This document shows positions 44,389 to 54,351 of a stretch of DNA of 64,000 nt, in pieces. The DNA comes from Paenibacillus sp. 1_12. Its GTDB lineage: Bacteria; Bacillota; Bacilli; Paenibacillales; NBRC-103111. Both the position numbers and the translations under genes were made by a program. The stretch spans positions 1-64,000 of the forward strand of contig NZ_FOTE01000008.1 of assembly GCF_900114475.1 (NCBI RefSeq), in the 5' to 3' direction. The notes beneath the pieces were generated by a model. It was not told where the DNA came from, made no database searches, and saw only the letters and a list, made by a program, of their open reading frames with translations. How positions within the stretch are numbered: the stretch's first letter is position 1; every line of letters starts with the position of its first letter.

Positions 44389-46236
44389 ATGAGGCTCAAC
44401 AAAATGTCCAGCTTGATCTGTGCATTCGTACTCACGCCGGTTCTCTTGGTCGGTTGTAATGCAGCACCACCACCAGCGGCTGTAAGCCAGCCTGCCAAGC
44501 AGGAAGCTCCAAAACCCGCAACACCTGCAACACCGGCGGTCACACCACCAGCTCCAGCAGCAGCTGCTCCAAGCGGGGACGCCAAGGAGACGCCACGAAA
44601 TGAGACTTTGTATATTAATGGTCTGCAGTGGGGGGCGCCTACCAACTTCAATCTATTGAGCGGTAATCCTGCCTTTCCGATCAACTACGGCAACTCTCGG
44701 GAACTGATTTACGAAACCTTGTTTATGATCAACATGATTGATGGCAAGCTGGAGCCGTTGCTTGGAAGCAAATATAGCTGGACTGATGATTTGACTTTGA
44801 AAGTCGAATTGAACAAGGACGCCAAGTGGAGTGACGGGAAGCCATTTACCTCCGATGACGCCGTTTACACGTACCAGCTTGGCAAGAAGTATCAGGTGAA
44901 CTGGAGCAGCTTTTGGACATACCTTGAGGACGTTGTTGCCGATGGGCCGAATGCTTTCAACATTAAGTTAAAGAAAGATAATCCGAATAAACTTACTGTA
45001 CTGGACAGTATTGACATGATTCCGATGCTTCCTAAGCATATATGGGAAGAGATCGAAAAGAAATCCAACAATGATCTGGCGACGATCCGGAAAGAATTCA
45101 ATGCAAGTCCTGTAGGTACTGGTCCTTATAAGATGTATTTCTATAATGATCAGAAGATTACCATTGCCAGAGATGATAATTATTGGGGTAAAGCATTGTT
45201 CGGCGGGAAGCTGGCTGCACCTAAGTATATCACTCACGTGATTTTCAAGGATAATGCTGCGGGGGATCTGGCTTTCAAAAGTGGTCAGGTTGACGTTTCC
45301 CAGCAGTTCATTCCACAGGTTTGGAACATGTGGAAGGACGGAGCTCCCGTCAAGACCTACATGAAGGATGCGCCTTATTACTTGCCGGGCTCCATGCCTT
45401 CGATTTTCTTCAATATGACGAAAAAAGGTCTCGACAATGTGGATGTAAGAAGAGCCATTGCAATGGCTATCGATTATAAAAAGGTATCCGATCTGGCGAT
45501 GAGCGGTTATTCCGCTGCGATGAAGCCATCGATAACATTGGATGCTGACGCTGAGAAGAAATATGTCGATCAAGACGCAATCAAGTCACTCCAATGGACA
45601 ACGGATGTAGCTGGCGCCAATGCGCTGCTGGATAAAATCGGCGCCAAAAAGGGTGCAGATGGAATCCGTGTACTGGACGGCACCAGACTTGGACCTTATG
45701 ATGTCGAGTGTCCTTACGGCTGGTCGGACTGGAACGCTTCACTTGAGATTGTTGCGCAAAATGCGAAAGCGATTGGTATTGAGATCAGAACCAAATTCCC
45801 GGAACAGCCTGTATGGAATAACGATTTGCAAACCGGTAAATTCGATATCATCATGAACACGCCGGCAGGGGGAGTCAGCCCAAGTCAACCGTGGAACCGT
45901 GCAAGAACGATCATGTATTCCAAAGGTGTTGCTGCTGCTGGTGAAATGGCATTCTGGAACTGGGGACGTTACAAAAACGAACAAGCGGATCAAATTATCG
46001 ACAAAATCCCAACAATCTCGGATGAAGCACAAGTTAAGGCTCTCTATACGGAGCTCACCAAGATCTGGCTGAAGGATATCCCATCGATTCCTTTGATGTA
46101 CAGACCATGGGTGTTCCATACCGTCAACGAATCGATATGGAAAGGCTTCCCGTCCCAAGGAGATGGTACTAACATTCCTCCGCAAATCGCGATGGACGGA
46201 GCGGGCATAAAAGCTCTGTATCAAATTCACAACTAA
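44389..46236 (+). CDS. Peptide-class ABC transporter substrate-binding lipoprotein (family 5)
   Basis: Lipoprotein of 615 residues with lipobox LVGC (Cys23), then ~35 residues of Ala/Pro-rich spacer. The family 5 SBP fold follows (~65-610): SRELIYETLFMINMIDGKLE, KWSDGKPFTSDDAVYTYQLG, and the late YTELTKIWLKDIPSIPLMYR. Family 5 proteins bind peptides, but several import oligosaccharides. Here the gene follows sugar-type sensors and precedes a pectate lyase cluster, so pectic oligosaccharide is a fair guess. GGAGGGG lies 7 bases upstream of the ATG. A cre-like site and the shared activator element precede it. A stem-loop after the stop separates it from the permeases. Confidence 0.88.
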   Translation: MRLNKMSSLICAFVLTPVLLVGCNAAPPPAAVSQPAKQEAPKPATPATPAVTPPAPAAAAPSGDAKETPRNETLYINGLQWGAPTNFNLLSGNPAFPINYGNSRELIYETLFMINMIDGKLEPLLGSKYSWTDDLTLKVELNKDAKWSDGKPFTSDDAVYTYQLGKKYQVNWSSFWTYLEDVVADGPNAFNIKLKKDNPNKLTVLDSIDMIPMLPKHIWEEIEKKSNNDLATIRKEFNASPVGTGPYKMYFYNDQKITIARDDNYWGKALFGGKLAAPKYITHVIFKDNAAGDLAFKSGQVDVSQQFIPQVWNMWKDGAPVKTYMKDAPYYLPGSMPSIFFNMTKKGLDNVDVRRAIAMAIDYKKVSDLAMSGYSAAMKPSITLDADAEKKYVDQDAIKSLQWTTDVAGANALLDKIGAKKGADGIRVLDGTRLGPYDVECPYGWSDWNASLEIVAQNAKAIGIEIRTKFPEQPVWNNDLQTGKFDIIMNTPAGGVSPSQPWNRARTIMYSKGVAAAGEMAFWNWGRYKNEQADQIIDKIPTISDEAQVKALYTELTKIWLKDIPSIPLMYRPWVFHTVNESIWKGFPSQGDGTNIPPQIAMDGAGIKALYQIHN

Positions 46237-46270
46237 ACGCTAATTAGGTTTGAGGCAACATCATATGCTG

Positions 46271-46314
46271 GAAGCCTATATTTGGTTGAACAACCCGAAT
46301 ATAGGCTTCTTTCT
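46271..46314 (+). terminator. Stem-loop between binding protein and permease genes
   Basis: GAAGCCTATATT pairs with AATATAGGCTTC, followed by TTTCT. It is likely a partial terminator or 3'-end protector that gives the binding protein a higher level than the permeases. Confidence 0.7.
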
Positions 46315-46359
46315 AACCGATCTCAATATGAATAACAACCGCCGAGGAGCGTGTAAACT

Positions 46360-47370
46360 GTGAACGCTTACACCAAGTATTTTGTCAATAAGTTTTTTTG
46401 GTATTTTCTTACATTGGTCATTGCGATTACATTGAATTTTATTTTGCCAAGATTGGTGCAGGGAAACCCTGTTAGCCTTATCGCATCCCAAATGACTCAG
46501 GGGATGACGGACAGCGACACCATAAAAAAGGTATATGAAACCTTTACGATTGAGTTTGGTATCGACAAGCCTCTGGGTACGCAGTTTTTGATCTATGTCA
46601 AAAATCTGTTTACTGGAAATCTGGGCACCTCTTTTGGGCTTTATCCTAAGAAAGTAACTGATATTTTGGCGTCCGCTATTCCGTGGACCTTGGCGTTGCA
46701 GCTTCCGGCCATCCTGACCGGTTGGATCATAGGCAATATTCTTGGAGCTGTGGCGGCTTATAAAAAAGGTGTTTTTGACAAAGCGCTTTTTCCCATTGCG
46801 TTGTTTGTCAACTCGATCCCTTTCTTTACACTGGCAATCATTATGCTTTATGTATTTGCTCTAAACCTCAAATGGTTTCCTTTACACGGGGGATATGACT
46901 TCCAGATGATCCCTCGACTTAGCTGGGATTTTATTGGCTCCGTCCTTCGACATCACACACTTCCGTTCTTGTCTATCGTGTTGGTCACCATTGGCGGTCA
47001 AGCGATAGGAATGAGAGAAATGTCGATTTATGAGTTGAATGCGGACTATGTTCTTTATAGCAAATTATTAGGCATTCGCGACTCCAAAATTGCACAATAT
47101 GTATTCAAAAATGCGATGCTGCCTCAAATTACCGGATTGGCACTTTCGATTGGGACAATGGTCGGCGGTTCATTGATTTGTGAAATTGTGTTCAGCTATC
47201 CGGGGATTGGAACCTGGCTGTTTACTGCGATCCGGCAATTGGATTATCCATTGATTTCCGGCTGCACATTAATTATTGCCTTTACGGTCCTGGTGGCGAA
47301 CTTCCTGATAGAGATCGTGTATGGCATTGTTGACCCGAGAATCAAGGCGGCTCAAATGGAGGAAAATTAA
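46360..47370 (+). CDS. ABC transporter permease, DppB type
   Basis: Membrane channel subunit of 336 residues with six spans. An N-terminal span is followed by a large outer loop and the binding-protein-dependent transport domain. The EAA loop is in ...[20 protein letters not shown]. The C-terminus [20 protein letters not shown] then [10 protein letters not shown] is typical of DppB/OppB. It starts with GTG at 46360 after GAGGAG. It partners the permease at 47372 (1 bp apart) and the two ATPases that follow. Confidence 0.92.
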   Translation: MNAYTKYFVNKFFWYFLTLVIAITLNFILPRLVQGNPVSLIASQMTQGMTDSDTIKKVYETFTIEFGIDKPLGTQFLIYVKNLFTGNLGTSFGLYPKKVTDILASAIPWTLALQLPAILTGWIIGNILGAVAAYKKGVFDKALFPIALFVNSIPFFTLAIIMLYVFALNLKWFPLHGGYDFQMIPRLSWDFIGSVLRHHTLPFLSIVLVTIGGQAIGMREMSIYELNADYVLYSKLLGIRDSKIAQYVFKNAMLPQITGLALSIGTMVGGSLICEIVFSYPGIGTWLFTAIRQLDYPLISGCTLIIAFTVLVANFLIEIVYGIVDPRIKAAQMEEN

Positions 47371-47371
47371 T

Positions 47372-48208
47372 ATGAATCATTCTGCGAAAATATTGCTGAA
47401 GTCGCCTAAGTTTGTTTTTGGGACCAGTGCCTTGCTGCTGATGCTTGCTCTTGTGCTCATCTATCCATTGATCAATAGAAATGATCCTTTGGAGATGATC
47501 GCATTGGCTTTCCAGCCTCCTGATTCCAACCTGCTTCTCGGATCGGACAACTTTGGCAGAGATTTGTTCTTGGAGCTTATGTATGGCATTCGGACATCTG
47601 TTCGAGTAGGTCTAATCGCGGGCATCTTTGCCACAGTGATCGGTTTGGTCATGGGATTGTTAGCGGGTTATATTGGTGGTTTGGTCGACAATATCCTCAC
47701 AGCTGTCACTAATATTTTTATCGTTATTCCTTCTTTTATTATTTTGATATTGATTTCCGTAAGCATCAATTCTCGAAGCTCGCTAGTGACCGCAATCATT
47801 ATCGGAATTACGAGCTGGCCTTGGACAGCAAGAGCTGTTCGAGCGCAAACCACTTCCTTAAGAAACAGGGATCATGTAAATATAGCGAAAATTTCCGGTC
47901 ACAGCACAACGCGGATCATCATTTTTGAAATTCTCCCTTATATTGCGTCTTATGTGGTGATGGCCTTCGTCCTGCAGACAGCCTCTGGAATTTTATCAGA
48001 AGCTTCCATTTCCATGTTGGGATTGGGACCTTACAATACGATTTCTCTTGGCATTATCATGAACTGGGCGTTGACCTTTGAAGCTCCGGTGGCTGGTGCC
48101 TGGTGGGCATTCATTCCGGCTGCGTTTTCCATTGCGATCATCACCTTTTCGCTTTTTATGATGAATACAGGGATGGACGAAATTTTCAATCCCAAAATAA
48201 GGAGCTGA
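47372..48208 (+). CDS. ABC transporter permease, DppC type
   Basis: Second channel subunit of 278 residues. DppC/OppC marks are [20 protein letters not shown] (the GTDxxGRD-like motif), [20 protein letters not shown] then AGYIGG, and the EAA loop [20 protein letters not shown]. The ATG at 47372 is taken because GGAGG (47358-47362) lies 9 bases upstream, inside the end of the previous gene; the longer frame from 47321 lacks such support. Confidence 0.92.
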   Translation: MNHSAKILLKSPKFVFGTSALLLMLALVLIYPLINRNDPLEMIALAFQPPDSNLLLGSDNFGRDLFLELMYGIRTSVRVGLIAGIFATVIGLVMGLLAGYIGGLVDNILTAVTNIFIVIPSFIILILISVSINSRSSLVTAIIIGITSWPWTARAVRAQTTSLRNRDHVNIAKISGHSTTRIIIFEILPYIASYVVMAFVLQTASGILSEASISMLGLGPYNTISLGIIMNWALTFEAPVAGAWWAFIPAAFSIAIITFSLFMMNTGMDEIFNPKIRS

Positions 48209-48214
48209 CGGGCC

Positions 48215-49243
48215 ATGAACAACAATATTTTGGAAGTAAAAGGTCTCAAAACCTATTATAAAACCAGGCTCAAAGAAAATGTGTATGCCGTTGACGGAGT
48301 TGACTTTGTGTTGGAGGATGGTAAAACATTAGGAATTGCTGGGGAATCCGGGTGTGGAAAATCGACCTTGGCCTTAAGCTTGATGGGTTTTTATTTGCCA
48401 CCGCTCAACTATAACAGCGGCTCCATTGTTATTGATGGCACTGATATTATGAAGCTGAGCACAAGCCAGCTGCGGACACAGGTATTGGGAAGAGAAATCG
48501 CTTATATTCCTCAAGCGGCTATGAATGCATTGAATCCTACGCTCAAGATTATTCGTTTCATTGAAGATATGATGAAGGTGCATCGGCCGGAATTATCCAA
48601 GAAACAGGTTTGGGACATGGCTGCCGAACGGTTCGAAACGTTAAATCTGACGTCCAAGGTCCTGAACTCCTATCCCAATGAATTGTCAGGCGGCATGAAG
48701 CAAAGAACGGTCATTGCCATATCATCCATTCTGAATCCAAAGGTGCTTATTGCTGACGAACCGACCTCAGCACTTGATGTAACCTCACAAAAGGCAGTCA
48801 TTAAGCTGATGAAGGACTTGTTGGATAAGAAGTATATTCGATCCCTTGTGTTCATCACCCATGAATTGCCCTTGTTGTATCATGTGACGGACGATATTGT
48901 CGTCATGTACGCCGGAGAAATTGTTGAAAGAGGCACAGCCAAGCAAATGGTATTTGATCCTTTGCATCCTTATACGAAAAAGCTGATGGGCTCGATCATC
49001 GTTCCCGAAGAGGGGATGAAGGGCCACAAGCTTGAGGCAATTCCAGGAGCACCGCCGAATCTGAAAAATGTCCCCCCAGGCTGCCGGTTCGCTGACCGCT
49101 GCACTTACGCAACAAGAGATTGCAAAGAGGGGAAAATCGACAATAAATACGTGGATGAGCGGATTTATCGCTGTATTTATGACGCCAAGACTTTGCGGAA
49201 ATGGTATGAAGAGGAGCAGGAAGTCAAGGGAGTGATTGCATAA
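48215..49243 (+). CDS. ABC transporter ATPase, DppD/OppD type
   Basis: Motor subunit of 342 residues: Walker [10 protein letters not shown] (~46-54), signature [12 protein letters not shown], Walker [13 protein letters not shown], and a C-terminal oligopeptide-transporter extension with a cysteine cluster ([14 protein letters not shown]). AAGGAG lies 12 bases before the ATG. Its last base is the first base of the next gene's ATG. It forms a heterodimer with the product of 49243. Confidence 0.93.
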   Translation: MNNNILEVKGLKTYYKTRLKENVYAVDGVDFVLEDGKTLGIAGESGCGKSTLALSLMGFYLPPLNYNSGSIVIDGTDIMKLSTSQLRTQVLGREIAYIPQAAMNALNPTLKIIRFIEDMMKVHRPELSKKQVWDMAAERFETLNLTSKVLNSYPNELSGGMKQRTVIAISSILNPKVLIADEPTSALDVTSQKAVIKLMKDLLDKKYIRSLVFITHELPLLYHVTDDIVVMYAGEIVERGTAKQMVFDPLHPYTKKLMGSIIVPEEGMKGHKLEAIPGAPPNLKNVPPGCRFADRCTYATRDCKEGKIDNKYVDERIYRCIYDAKTLRKWYEEEQEVKGVIA

Positions 49244-50043
49244 TGATACGGAATAATGTTCTGATCAGCGGCAAAAACATGAGCAAGGTGTTCGGCTACG
49301 GATTAAACAAGACAACGGCCGTCAATGACGTAAGCTTTAAATTTCATGAGGGCGAAATTATTTCCATCGTTGGGGAAAGCGGCAGCGGAAAAACGACATT
49401 AGCCAAGGTCATTATGGGATTATTGAAGGAAACCAGCGGTGAAATTGAATATAAAGGCAAACCAAGAAAGCTTAAAAGCCATAAGGATAGAAAAGAGTAT
49501 TGGAAAGATATACAGGCGATTTTCCAGGATCCGTTCTCTTCCTTTAATATTTTTCATAAAGTAGATAAATTATTAATGGACTGTATCAAATTGCAGGGGC
49601 TCAAGCTAACGAAGGATGAGCAGTTTGAGAAAATGAGAGAGGCCTGCTCCTTCGTCAATTTGAAATTTGAGGAATTATTTAATAAATATCCGTTTGAGCT
49701 GTCAGGGGGGCAAATGCAGCGTCTGATGATCGCGAGGATCTTCATGATGCATCCGAAGGTATTAATTGCCGACGAACCAACATCGATGGTGGATGCTTGT
49801 TCCCGTTCCACGATTCTCGATATGCTTATGAAGCTGCGAAATGAAAACAATATGACCATTATTTTCATTACCCACGACGTCGGACTGGCTTATTACGTCA
49901 GCGATACGATTTATATTATGGAAAAAGGGAAAATCGTAGAAAGCGGCAATGTCGAGAAGGTGATTTTGAATCCCCAGCATAAGTATACCCAACAGCTGAT
50001 TTCGGATGTTCCCAAAATCCACGAGGAATGGAATTTAGCCTGA
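49243..50043 (+). CDS. ABC transporter ATPase, DppF/OppF type
   Basis: Second motor subunit, 266 residues: Walker [15 protein letters not shown], signature [14 protein letters not shown], Walker [22 protein letters not shown]-loop ITHDVG. The VDACSR variant after Walker B is common in this class. It lacks the C-terminal cysteine extension of its partner, so it is on the short side. It overlaps the preceding stop by one base and ends the operon before the terminator at 50073. Confidence 0.92.
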   Translation: MIRNNVLISGKNMSKVFGYGLNKTTAVNDVSFKFHEGEIISIVGESGSGKTTLAKVIMGLLKETSGEIEYKGKPRKLKSHKDRKEYWKDIQAIFQDPFSSFNIFHKVDKLLMDCIKLQGLKLTKDEQFEKMREACSFVNLKFEELFNKYPFELSGGQMQRLMIARIFMMHPKVLIADEPTSMVDACSRSTILDMLMKLRNENNMTIIFITHDVGLAYYVSDTIYIMEKGKIVESGNVEKVILNPQHKYTQQLISDVPKIHEEWNLA

Positions 50044-50072
50044 GTACAGCGATAGCATACAGTAGGATAAGC

Positions 50073-50124
50073 AAAAGTACCCTGGCTCTAGTCATTTGTG
50101 ATGACAAGATCTTGGGTACTTTTC
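50073..50124 (+). terminator. Terminator of the transporter operon
   Basis: AAAAGTACCCTGG pairs with TCTTGGGTACTTTT, with a further TTTTT run nearby. It may also serve the minus-strand hydrolase gene. Confidence 0.8.
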
Positions 50125-50187
50125 TGCTTTTTGAAAAGAACATAGGTACATTTTCGACGGTACGGTGGATTATTTAAAAAAACGAAT

Positions 50188-51252
50188 TTAATGTTTAGCT
50201 GCAGCGTCAGTGGCACAATTATCTTTCAACATATGGGACAGCCAATCGAACGACTTCCTGCCGCTGACTTCATGGCCTCCATCAAACAAATCGCTTTCCA
50301 AGTGAGCACTTACACCTAAACTCTCATACAAATGGTCTAACTGCTTCACCGCCTCTTGCGTTGTCTCAATCGGAAAGATGGGATCGCGGATACCCGCTTC
50401 GATGAACAGCGCCCTTGGAGCAATAAGTGAGAGAAGGTCTGGCATCTCCGCATGCGGAAGAATACCCGGAATATAATTGCAAAGACAATGACGCATCGCC
50501 AAAATGCTGCCCCTGTACGTGTTCGGGTAGATCGCGATTACAGAAGCTTTGATACGCTCGTCTAATGCAGCGGACAGTGAAGCGATGACTCCTCCTCCCG
50601 AGTGTCCCATTGTACCTATACGATTGGCATCAACTTCCTCCCGGGTAGTCAAATAATCGGCTGCTCGCATAGCTTCATATACCCGCAGACCAGCAGTGGT
50701 TTTACCGCTCATCAACAAGGAAACGGACAGGTTATAGCATGAATTGCCCAGGTTAGGCTCCTGTTTTTCATCCCTTTCCAACTTTCGGTCACCGAATCCC
50801 ACGACCTCTGGCGCAATTACTATAAGCCCTCTACGCACCAGTTCCAATGCAATGTTCGTAGAGGGTTGTTCTGAAGGAGGCTTGGAGCTTCCATCCTCAT
50901 TTAAACCTACGACGGAACGGCTTCCATAACCATGCCCATGCCAGAGCAGAACAGCTGGACGTTTCTCTCCGATCTTAAGCGATTTGGGTATCATCACATA
51001 AGCAGGCATACGAAGCCCGCCAAGTGTTGTAAATTCGACCCGTTCGCGAATCGCTTCATCCAGCTCTACTCTTTCCAGCAGAACGGGATCGAACTGAGCC
51101 TCCTCACCTTCCGGTAAATCAAATGGGCCCAGAGATTCTTGTAGCTGAGCCTTCAGGCGTAATTTCTTATCCTCCCAAGACTCGACTATTTCTTCTCGAC
51201 TGTGTTGTAATTGATCATAAATCTGATTTAAATATGCATCCGGTTTCCGCAT
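50188..51252 (-). CDS. Alpha/beta hydrolase, probable acetyl-esterase type
   Basis: Cytosolic hydrolase of 354 residues without a signal peptide. An N-terminal helical part (~1-70) precedes the hydrolase fold. Oxyanion region VLLWHGHGYGSRSV, nucleophile Ser in MGHSGGGVIASLSAA, acid in IEAGIRDPIFP, and His in FDGGHEVSGRKSFDWL. The layout matches the Abhydrolase_7/acetyl-xylan-esterase-like group often found in polysaccharide loci. It lies between the transporter and the pectate lyase, on the opposite strand. Removing acetyl groups from imported pectic oligomers is a fitting role but is not shown. Confidence 0.82.
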   Translation of the reverse strand: MRKPDAYLNQIYDQLQHSREEIVESWEDKKLRLKAQLQESLGPFDLPEGEEAQFDPVLLERVELDEAIRERVEFTTLGGLRMPAYVMIPKSLKIGEKRPAVLLWHGHGYGSRSVVGLNEDGSSKPPSEQPSTNIALELVRRGLIVIAPEVVGFGDRKLERDEKQEPNLGNSCYNLSVSLLMSGKTTAGLRVYEAMRAADYLTTREEVDANRIGTMGHSGGGVIASLSAALDERIKASVIAIYPNTYRGSILAMRHCLCNYIPGILPHAEMPDLLSLIAPRALFIEAGIRDPIFPIETTQEAVKQLDHLYESLGVSAHLESDLFDGGHEVSGRKSFDWLSHMLKDNCATDAAAKH

Positions 51253-51925
51253 AAAATCGTTCCTCCTATTTTTAAGTCACATGTGTTCTTACCTATGAAC
51301 ATAGCGGGAAATAAAATTATGATAATAATTAATTGATCTCATGACTCGAAATGGCCGCACAAATGGGCTCATACGAATAAACCTGATATGATGATTATTT
51401 TTAGGAAAGTGATTATTGCCTTCAATGACTTACTTCTATAAAATGGGGGATGTCTTTTTGGAGATTGCTGAATGAACGGGAGGAGATGACACGGGGGCTG
51501 ATAAGCATCTTTAGCACAATGATTCGGTTCGATTGGTCAGTATGCGTGCTGCCTGTTTTGGTTATGGTAACGTTCTCATTCTACCTTTATACAGGATGCA
51601 GGGTGCGATTCTATTGCGGTAATTTCAATTATATCATAGCTTTCGCGAAAAAAATGGAAATCTTGAGTCCAACAATACTACAGTTTTCGATGTGATTTCG
51701 TTTAATTAGCGGGACAAATGATAGATTAATAATGATAGAACACTCCGCCTGACTCCACATGGCCTTACGCCGGACAAAGGAGCGTAACCGGAATAACTGC
51801 CAAATTTCTTTGATCGTCTATTGAACGACTTGGAGATTATTTTGCAGGATTTCAGTATTCATGTAGAGCAGATTTACGATTCCGATTTCACTTTAGAATA
51901 ATTAAAAAAGAAAGGCGATGCACTC
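51253..51925. other. 673-bp divergent region with possible gene remnants
   Basis: Must hold promoters for the minus-strand hydrolase and the pectate lyase. I find no clear -35/-10 pair. An 81-codon open frame (51450-51695) has a G-rich stretch directly abutting its ATG and one hydrophobic segment but resembles nothing known. At 51810-51900 a short frame ends in DRLLNDLEIILQDFSIHVEQ and a stop, looking like the C-terminal tail of a lost protein. The region may be a decayed gene. Confidence 0.4.
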
Positions 51926-53533
51926 ATGATAAATTCTCAAATTACCAGCTCAAATCGGTTTGTACAAACCGTCAAACAATACACTGATCATATTATAGAG
52001 CTTCACAAGTCTCATTTTGGCGAAGAAGGTGGTCCCTTATTTGCGGATGGCTTTAACGTCGAAACCCTCGAGCCTGTTCAATGGCTGTGCGAAGGTGAGC
52101 GATGGACCTTATCTAATTTGGCCAGCCAACAAAATTGGCTGCGCACTCTCTGTGCTTTAAGCCAAGTAACCGGTGATGACCATTATAGGTCGATGGCTGC
52201 GGATACAGTAAGTTTTGCTTTCAAGCATTTGCGCTACGGCCAGTTACTGAAGTGGGGCGGCCATATGGCTTACGATTTGACGGGACAACAGTGTGTTTAC
52301 GCTCCTGATAAAGGTCCACAGCATGAACTGAAATGCCATTATCCGTTTTATGAGTTGATGAATGAGGTGGACCGCGATGAAACGAGGGCATATATCGAAG
52401 CCTTCTGGGAAAGTCATGTGGTTAATTGGGCGAATCTTGAGTTTAGCCGCCACGGGAAGCCGGTTGAGGAGCCGAAAACGGGAAGCGTATGGGATAGGGA
52501 GTATGAGGGTGGAGCACCTTTCTTTATCGGCGAAGGGCTTACCTTCATTAATGCGGGCAGCGACCTCTATTATGCGGCTGGTATGTTGAATCTATTTACC
52601 GGAGACGAGAAGGCGTTGAAGTGGGCTAAAAGATTGAACGAACGGTATTCTGATACACGGAATCCTACGACAGGTCTAGGCGGCTATCAATTCAGCATTT
52701 CAGTGCTTCCGGGGGTGAGGGGAGACCGCGCCATTGAGCAGTTCGGTCAGCAGCTTCAAGCTCATAGCCCTCTGGAGGGGACGCTATCGGTGACTCGTCA
52801 AATTCATACGATCATCGGAAAAGCTGGCTTATGCAGAATGGTGCTGTCGGAGAGTCTTGGAGCAGCAGGGCAGGAATTCGCTAACACCGCCTTAAAAGAT
52901 CTTCTTGCCTACGGCAAGTATTCATATGAAGAGACGACGAACCTTATGCATCCTGTTCTCACAGACGGCACCCGCTTAACCGGGCTTGTCATGGAGAGGG
53001 ACGGTTATTACGGCAAAAAGGGAGATGCCCTTCAGGCCATGCCGGCCGATGCGCTGCTGTTATGGTCCTATGCGCTTGGATATCGCCTTTCCAAGCATCC
53101 GCTGCTGTGGTCGATTGTGCGCGGAATCGCCAAAGGTTGCGGGCTTGGGGATTTTGGTGACGAGGCAATGAACGGGACGACCCAAGTCAACAAGGAAACG
53201 TTCGACTCCAATCCTTATACTGTGTTTGCGCTGCTGGAGCTGTACCGAGCCACTGAGCATAAAGAGTACTTAGAGCTTGCTGAAGTTGTCGGGGACAATA
53301 TAATTCGGCAGGGGTACCATCATGGATTATTCGTAAGCAGCGAGAAGCATTTGTATGCGAAGTTAGACAGCATAGCCCCTCTTGCCCTGCTTCATCTAGC
53401 TGCAGAGATGTACGGTACTCGTGATCAGCTTCCTGCTTATTGTGGTGGCAGCGCGTTCTTTGGCTCTGCCTATGACGGCATGGGTCATATGACGGATCAA
53501 CAGCTGTTTTACTCTGCAATAGCATCAATTTGA
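51926..53533 (+). CDS. Cytoplasmic family PL2 pectate lyase
   Basis: Cleaves oligogalacturonate by metal-assisted beta-elimination, here inside the cell since no signal peptide exists. The 535 residues fit the (alpha/alpha)7-barrel PL2 family. In Yersinia YePL2A the metal is bound by His109, Glu130 and His172, and Arg171 is the catalytic base. This protein has His113, Glu134, Arg175 and His176, with exactly the same spacing (21, 41, 1), in WGGHMAYD, PQHELK and FSRHGK. PL2 is known from enterobacteria and some Paenibacillus. The ribosome binding site is modest (AAAGGCG). Two esterases follow within 26 bp and 14 bp. With the upstream transporter it forms a pectic-oligosaccharide system. Endo- or exo-mode is not readable. 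Confidence 0.85.
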   Translation: MINSQITSSNRFVQTVKQYTDHIIELHKSHFGEEGGPLFADGFNVETLEPVQWLCEGERWTLSNLASQQNWLRTLCALSQVTGDDHYRSMAADTVSFAFKHLRYGQLLKWGGHMAYDLTGQQCVYAPDKGPQHELKCHYPFYELMNEVDRDETRAYIEAFWESHVVNWANLEFSRHGKPVEEPKTGSVWDREYEGGAPFFIGEGLTFINAGSDLYYAAGMLNLFTGDEKALKWAKRLNERYSDTRNPTTGLGGYQFSISVLPGVRGDRAIEQFGQQLQAHSPLEGTLSVTRQIHTIIGKAGLCRMVLSESLGAAGQEFANTALKDLLAYGKYSYEETTNLMHPVLTDGTRLTGLVMERDGYYGKKGDALQAMPADALLLWSYALGYRLSKHPLLWSIVRGIAKGCGLGDFGDEAMNGTTQVNKETFDSNPYTVFALLELYRATEHKEYLELAEVVGDNIIRQGYHHGLFVSSEKHLYAKLDSIAPLALLHLAAEMYGTRDQLPAYCGGSAFFGSAYDGMGHMTDQQLFYSAIASI

Positions 53534-53558
53534 TTGAATAATACAAGGAGGTATACCG

Positions 53559-54338
53559 ATGGCATGGCTTCATGTGCATTATAATTCCGAAACGCTTCGC
53601 ATGCCTGTACCGATGGAGGTGCTCTTGCCACAGCATGTATCGGGAGGCTCCCGACAAATGCTTGATCCGGGTCCCTATAAAACACTTTATCTGCTGCATG
53701 GAATGAGCGAGGATCATACGGCTTGGATGAGGCGCACAAGTGTAGAAAGGTACGTCGAGGGTCTTCCTCTTGCCGTAGTCATGCCAGCCGGACATCTTGG
53801 AGGGTACACCGACATGGTGTATGGACGGAATTATTTTAAGTTTATTACGGAAGAGCTGCCCATGTTATGCGAGAGAATGTTTCCCTTATCCAACGTACGT
53901 GAGGATCGATTTATTGCCGGGGCATCCATGGGGGGATACGGCGCTATGAAAGCGGGGTTGGCAGCTGCGCATATATTCGGCGCAGCCGCTTCCTTTTCCG
54001 GTGAAATGGATGTCACGAACGCCTTTAATAGATTGGACCTAAAGCTTGCCACCGACATATTCGGAAACAAAGACGCCCTGGAAGGCAGCGTCAACGATCT
54101 TTTTGCAGCGGCACAGGCTCTGTCTCAATCGGATCAACAACAGCCTGAGCTTTACATGCAGTGCGGAACTGAGGATTCTCTATATGAAGCTAATGCACGG
54201 TTCAAAGAATATGCACGTCAACTGGGACTTACTCTAACTTATGAAGAGGGCCCAGGAGACCATCAATGGAAATACTGGGATATGGCTTTGGAGCGCATGC
54301 TTCAGTGGCTGCCTCTTCGTAAATCCATAAAGGGATAA
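53559..54338 (+). CDS. Esterase of the PF00756 (FrmB/tributyrin esterase) type, first copy
   Basis: Cytosolic alpha/beta hydrolase of 259 residues. Marks are TLYLLHGMSEDHTAWMRRTS near the start, the nucleophile Ser in AGASMGGYGAMKAG (GxSxG as GASMG), the acid in QCGTEDSLYEAN, and His in EGPGDHQWKYWD. Members remove acetyl, feruloyl or other acyl groups. AAGGAGGT lies about 8 bases before the ATG. It is in an operon with the PL2 lyase and a second paralogue, which suggests clearing ester groups from pectin fragments before or after the lyase acts. Confidence 0.85.
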   Translation: MAWLHVHYNSETLRMPVPMEVLLPQHVSGGSRQMLDPGPYKTLYLLHGMSEDHTAWMRRTSVERYVEGLPLAVVMPAGHLGGYTDMVYGRNYFKFITEELPMLCERMFPLSNVREDRFIAGASMGGYGAMKAGLAAAHIFGAAASFSGEMDVTNAFNRLDLKLATDIFGNKDALEGSVNDLFAAAQALSQSDQQQPELYMQCGTEDSLYEANARFKEYARQLGLTLTYEEGPGDHQWKYWDMALERMLQWLPLRKSIKG

Positions 54339-54351
54339 AGGAGGGGTAAAA

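Noticed and set aside
51319-51334. TGATAATAATTAATT as a second Fur box
   Set aside because: Only the left half matches the 7-1-7 consensus; the right half fits at four of seven positions in an AT-rich stretch.
51450-51695. 81-codon open frame as a gene
   Set aside because: The G-rich stretch directly touches the ATG, no family is recognisable, and the second half has low-complexity character. It is kept as part of the gap description.
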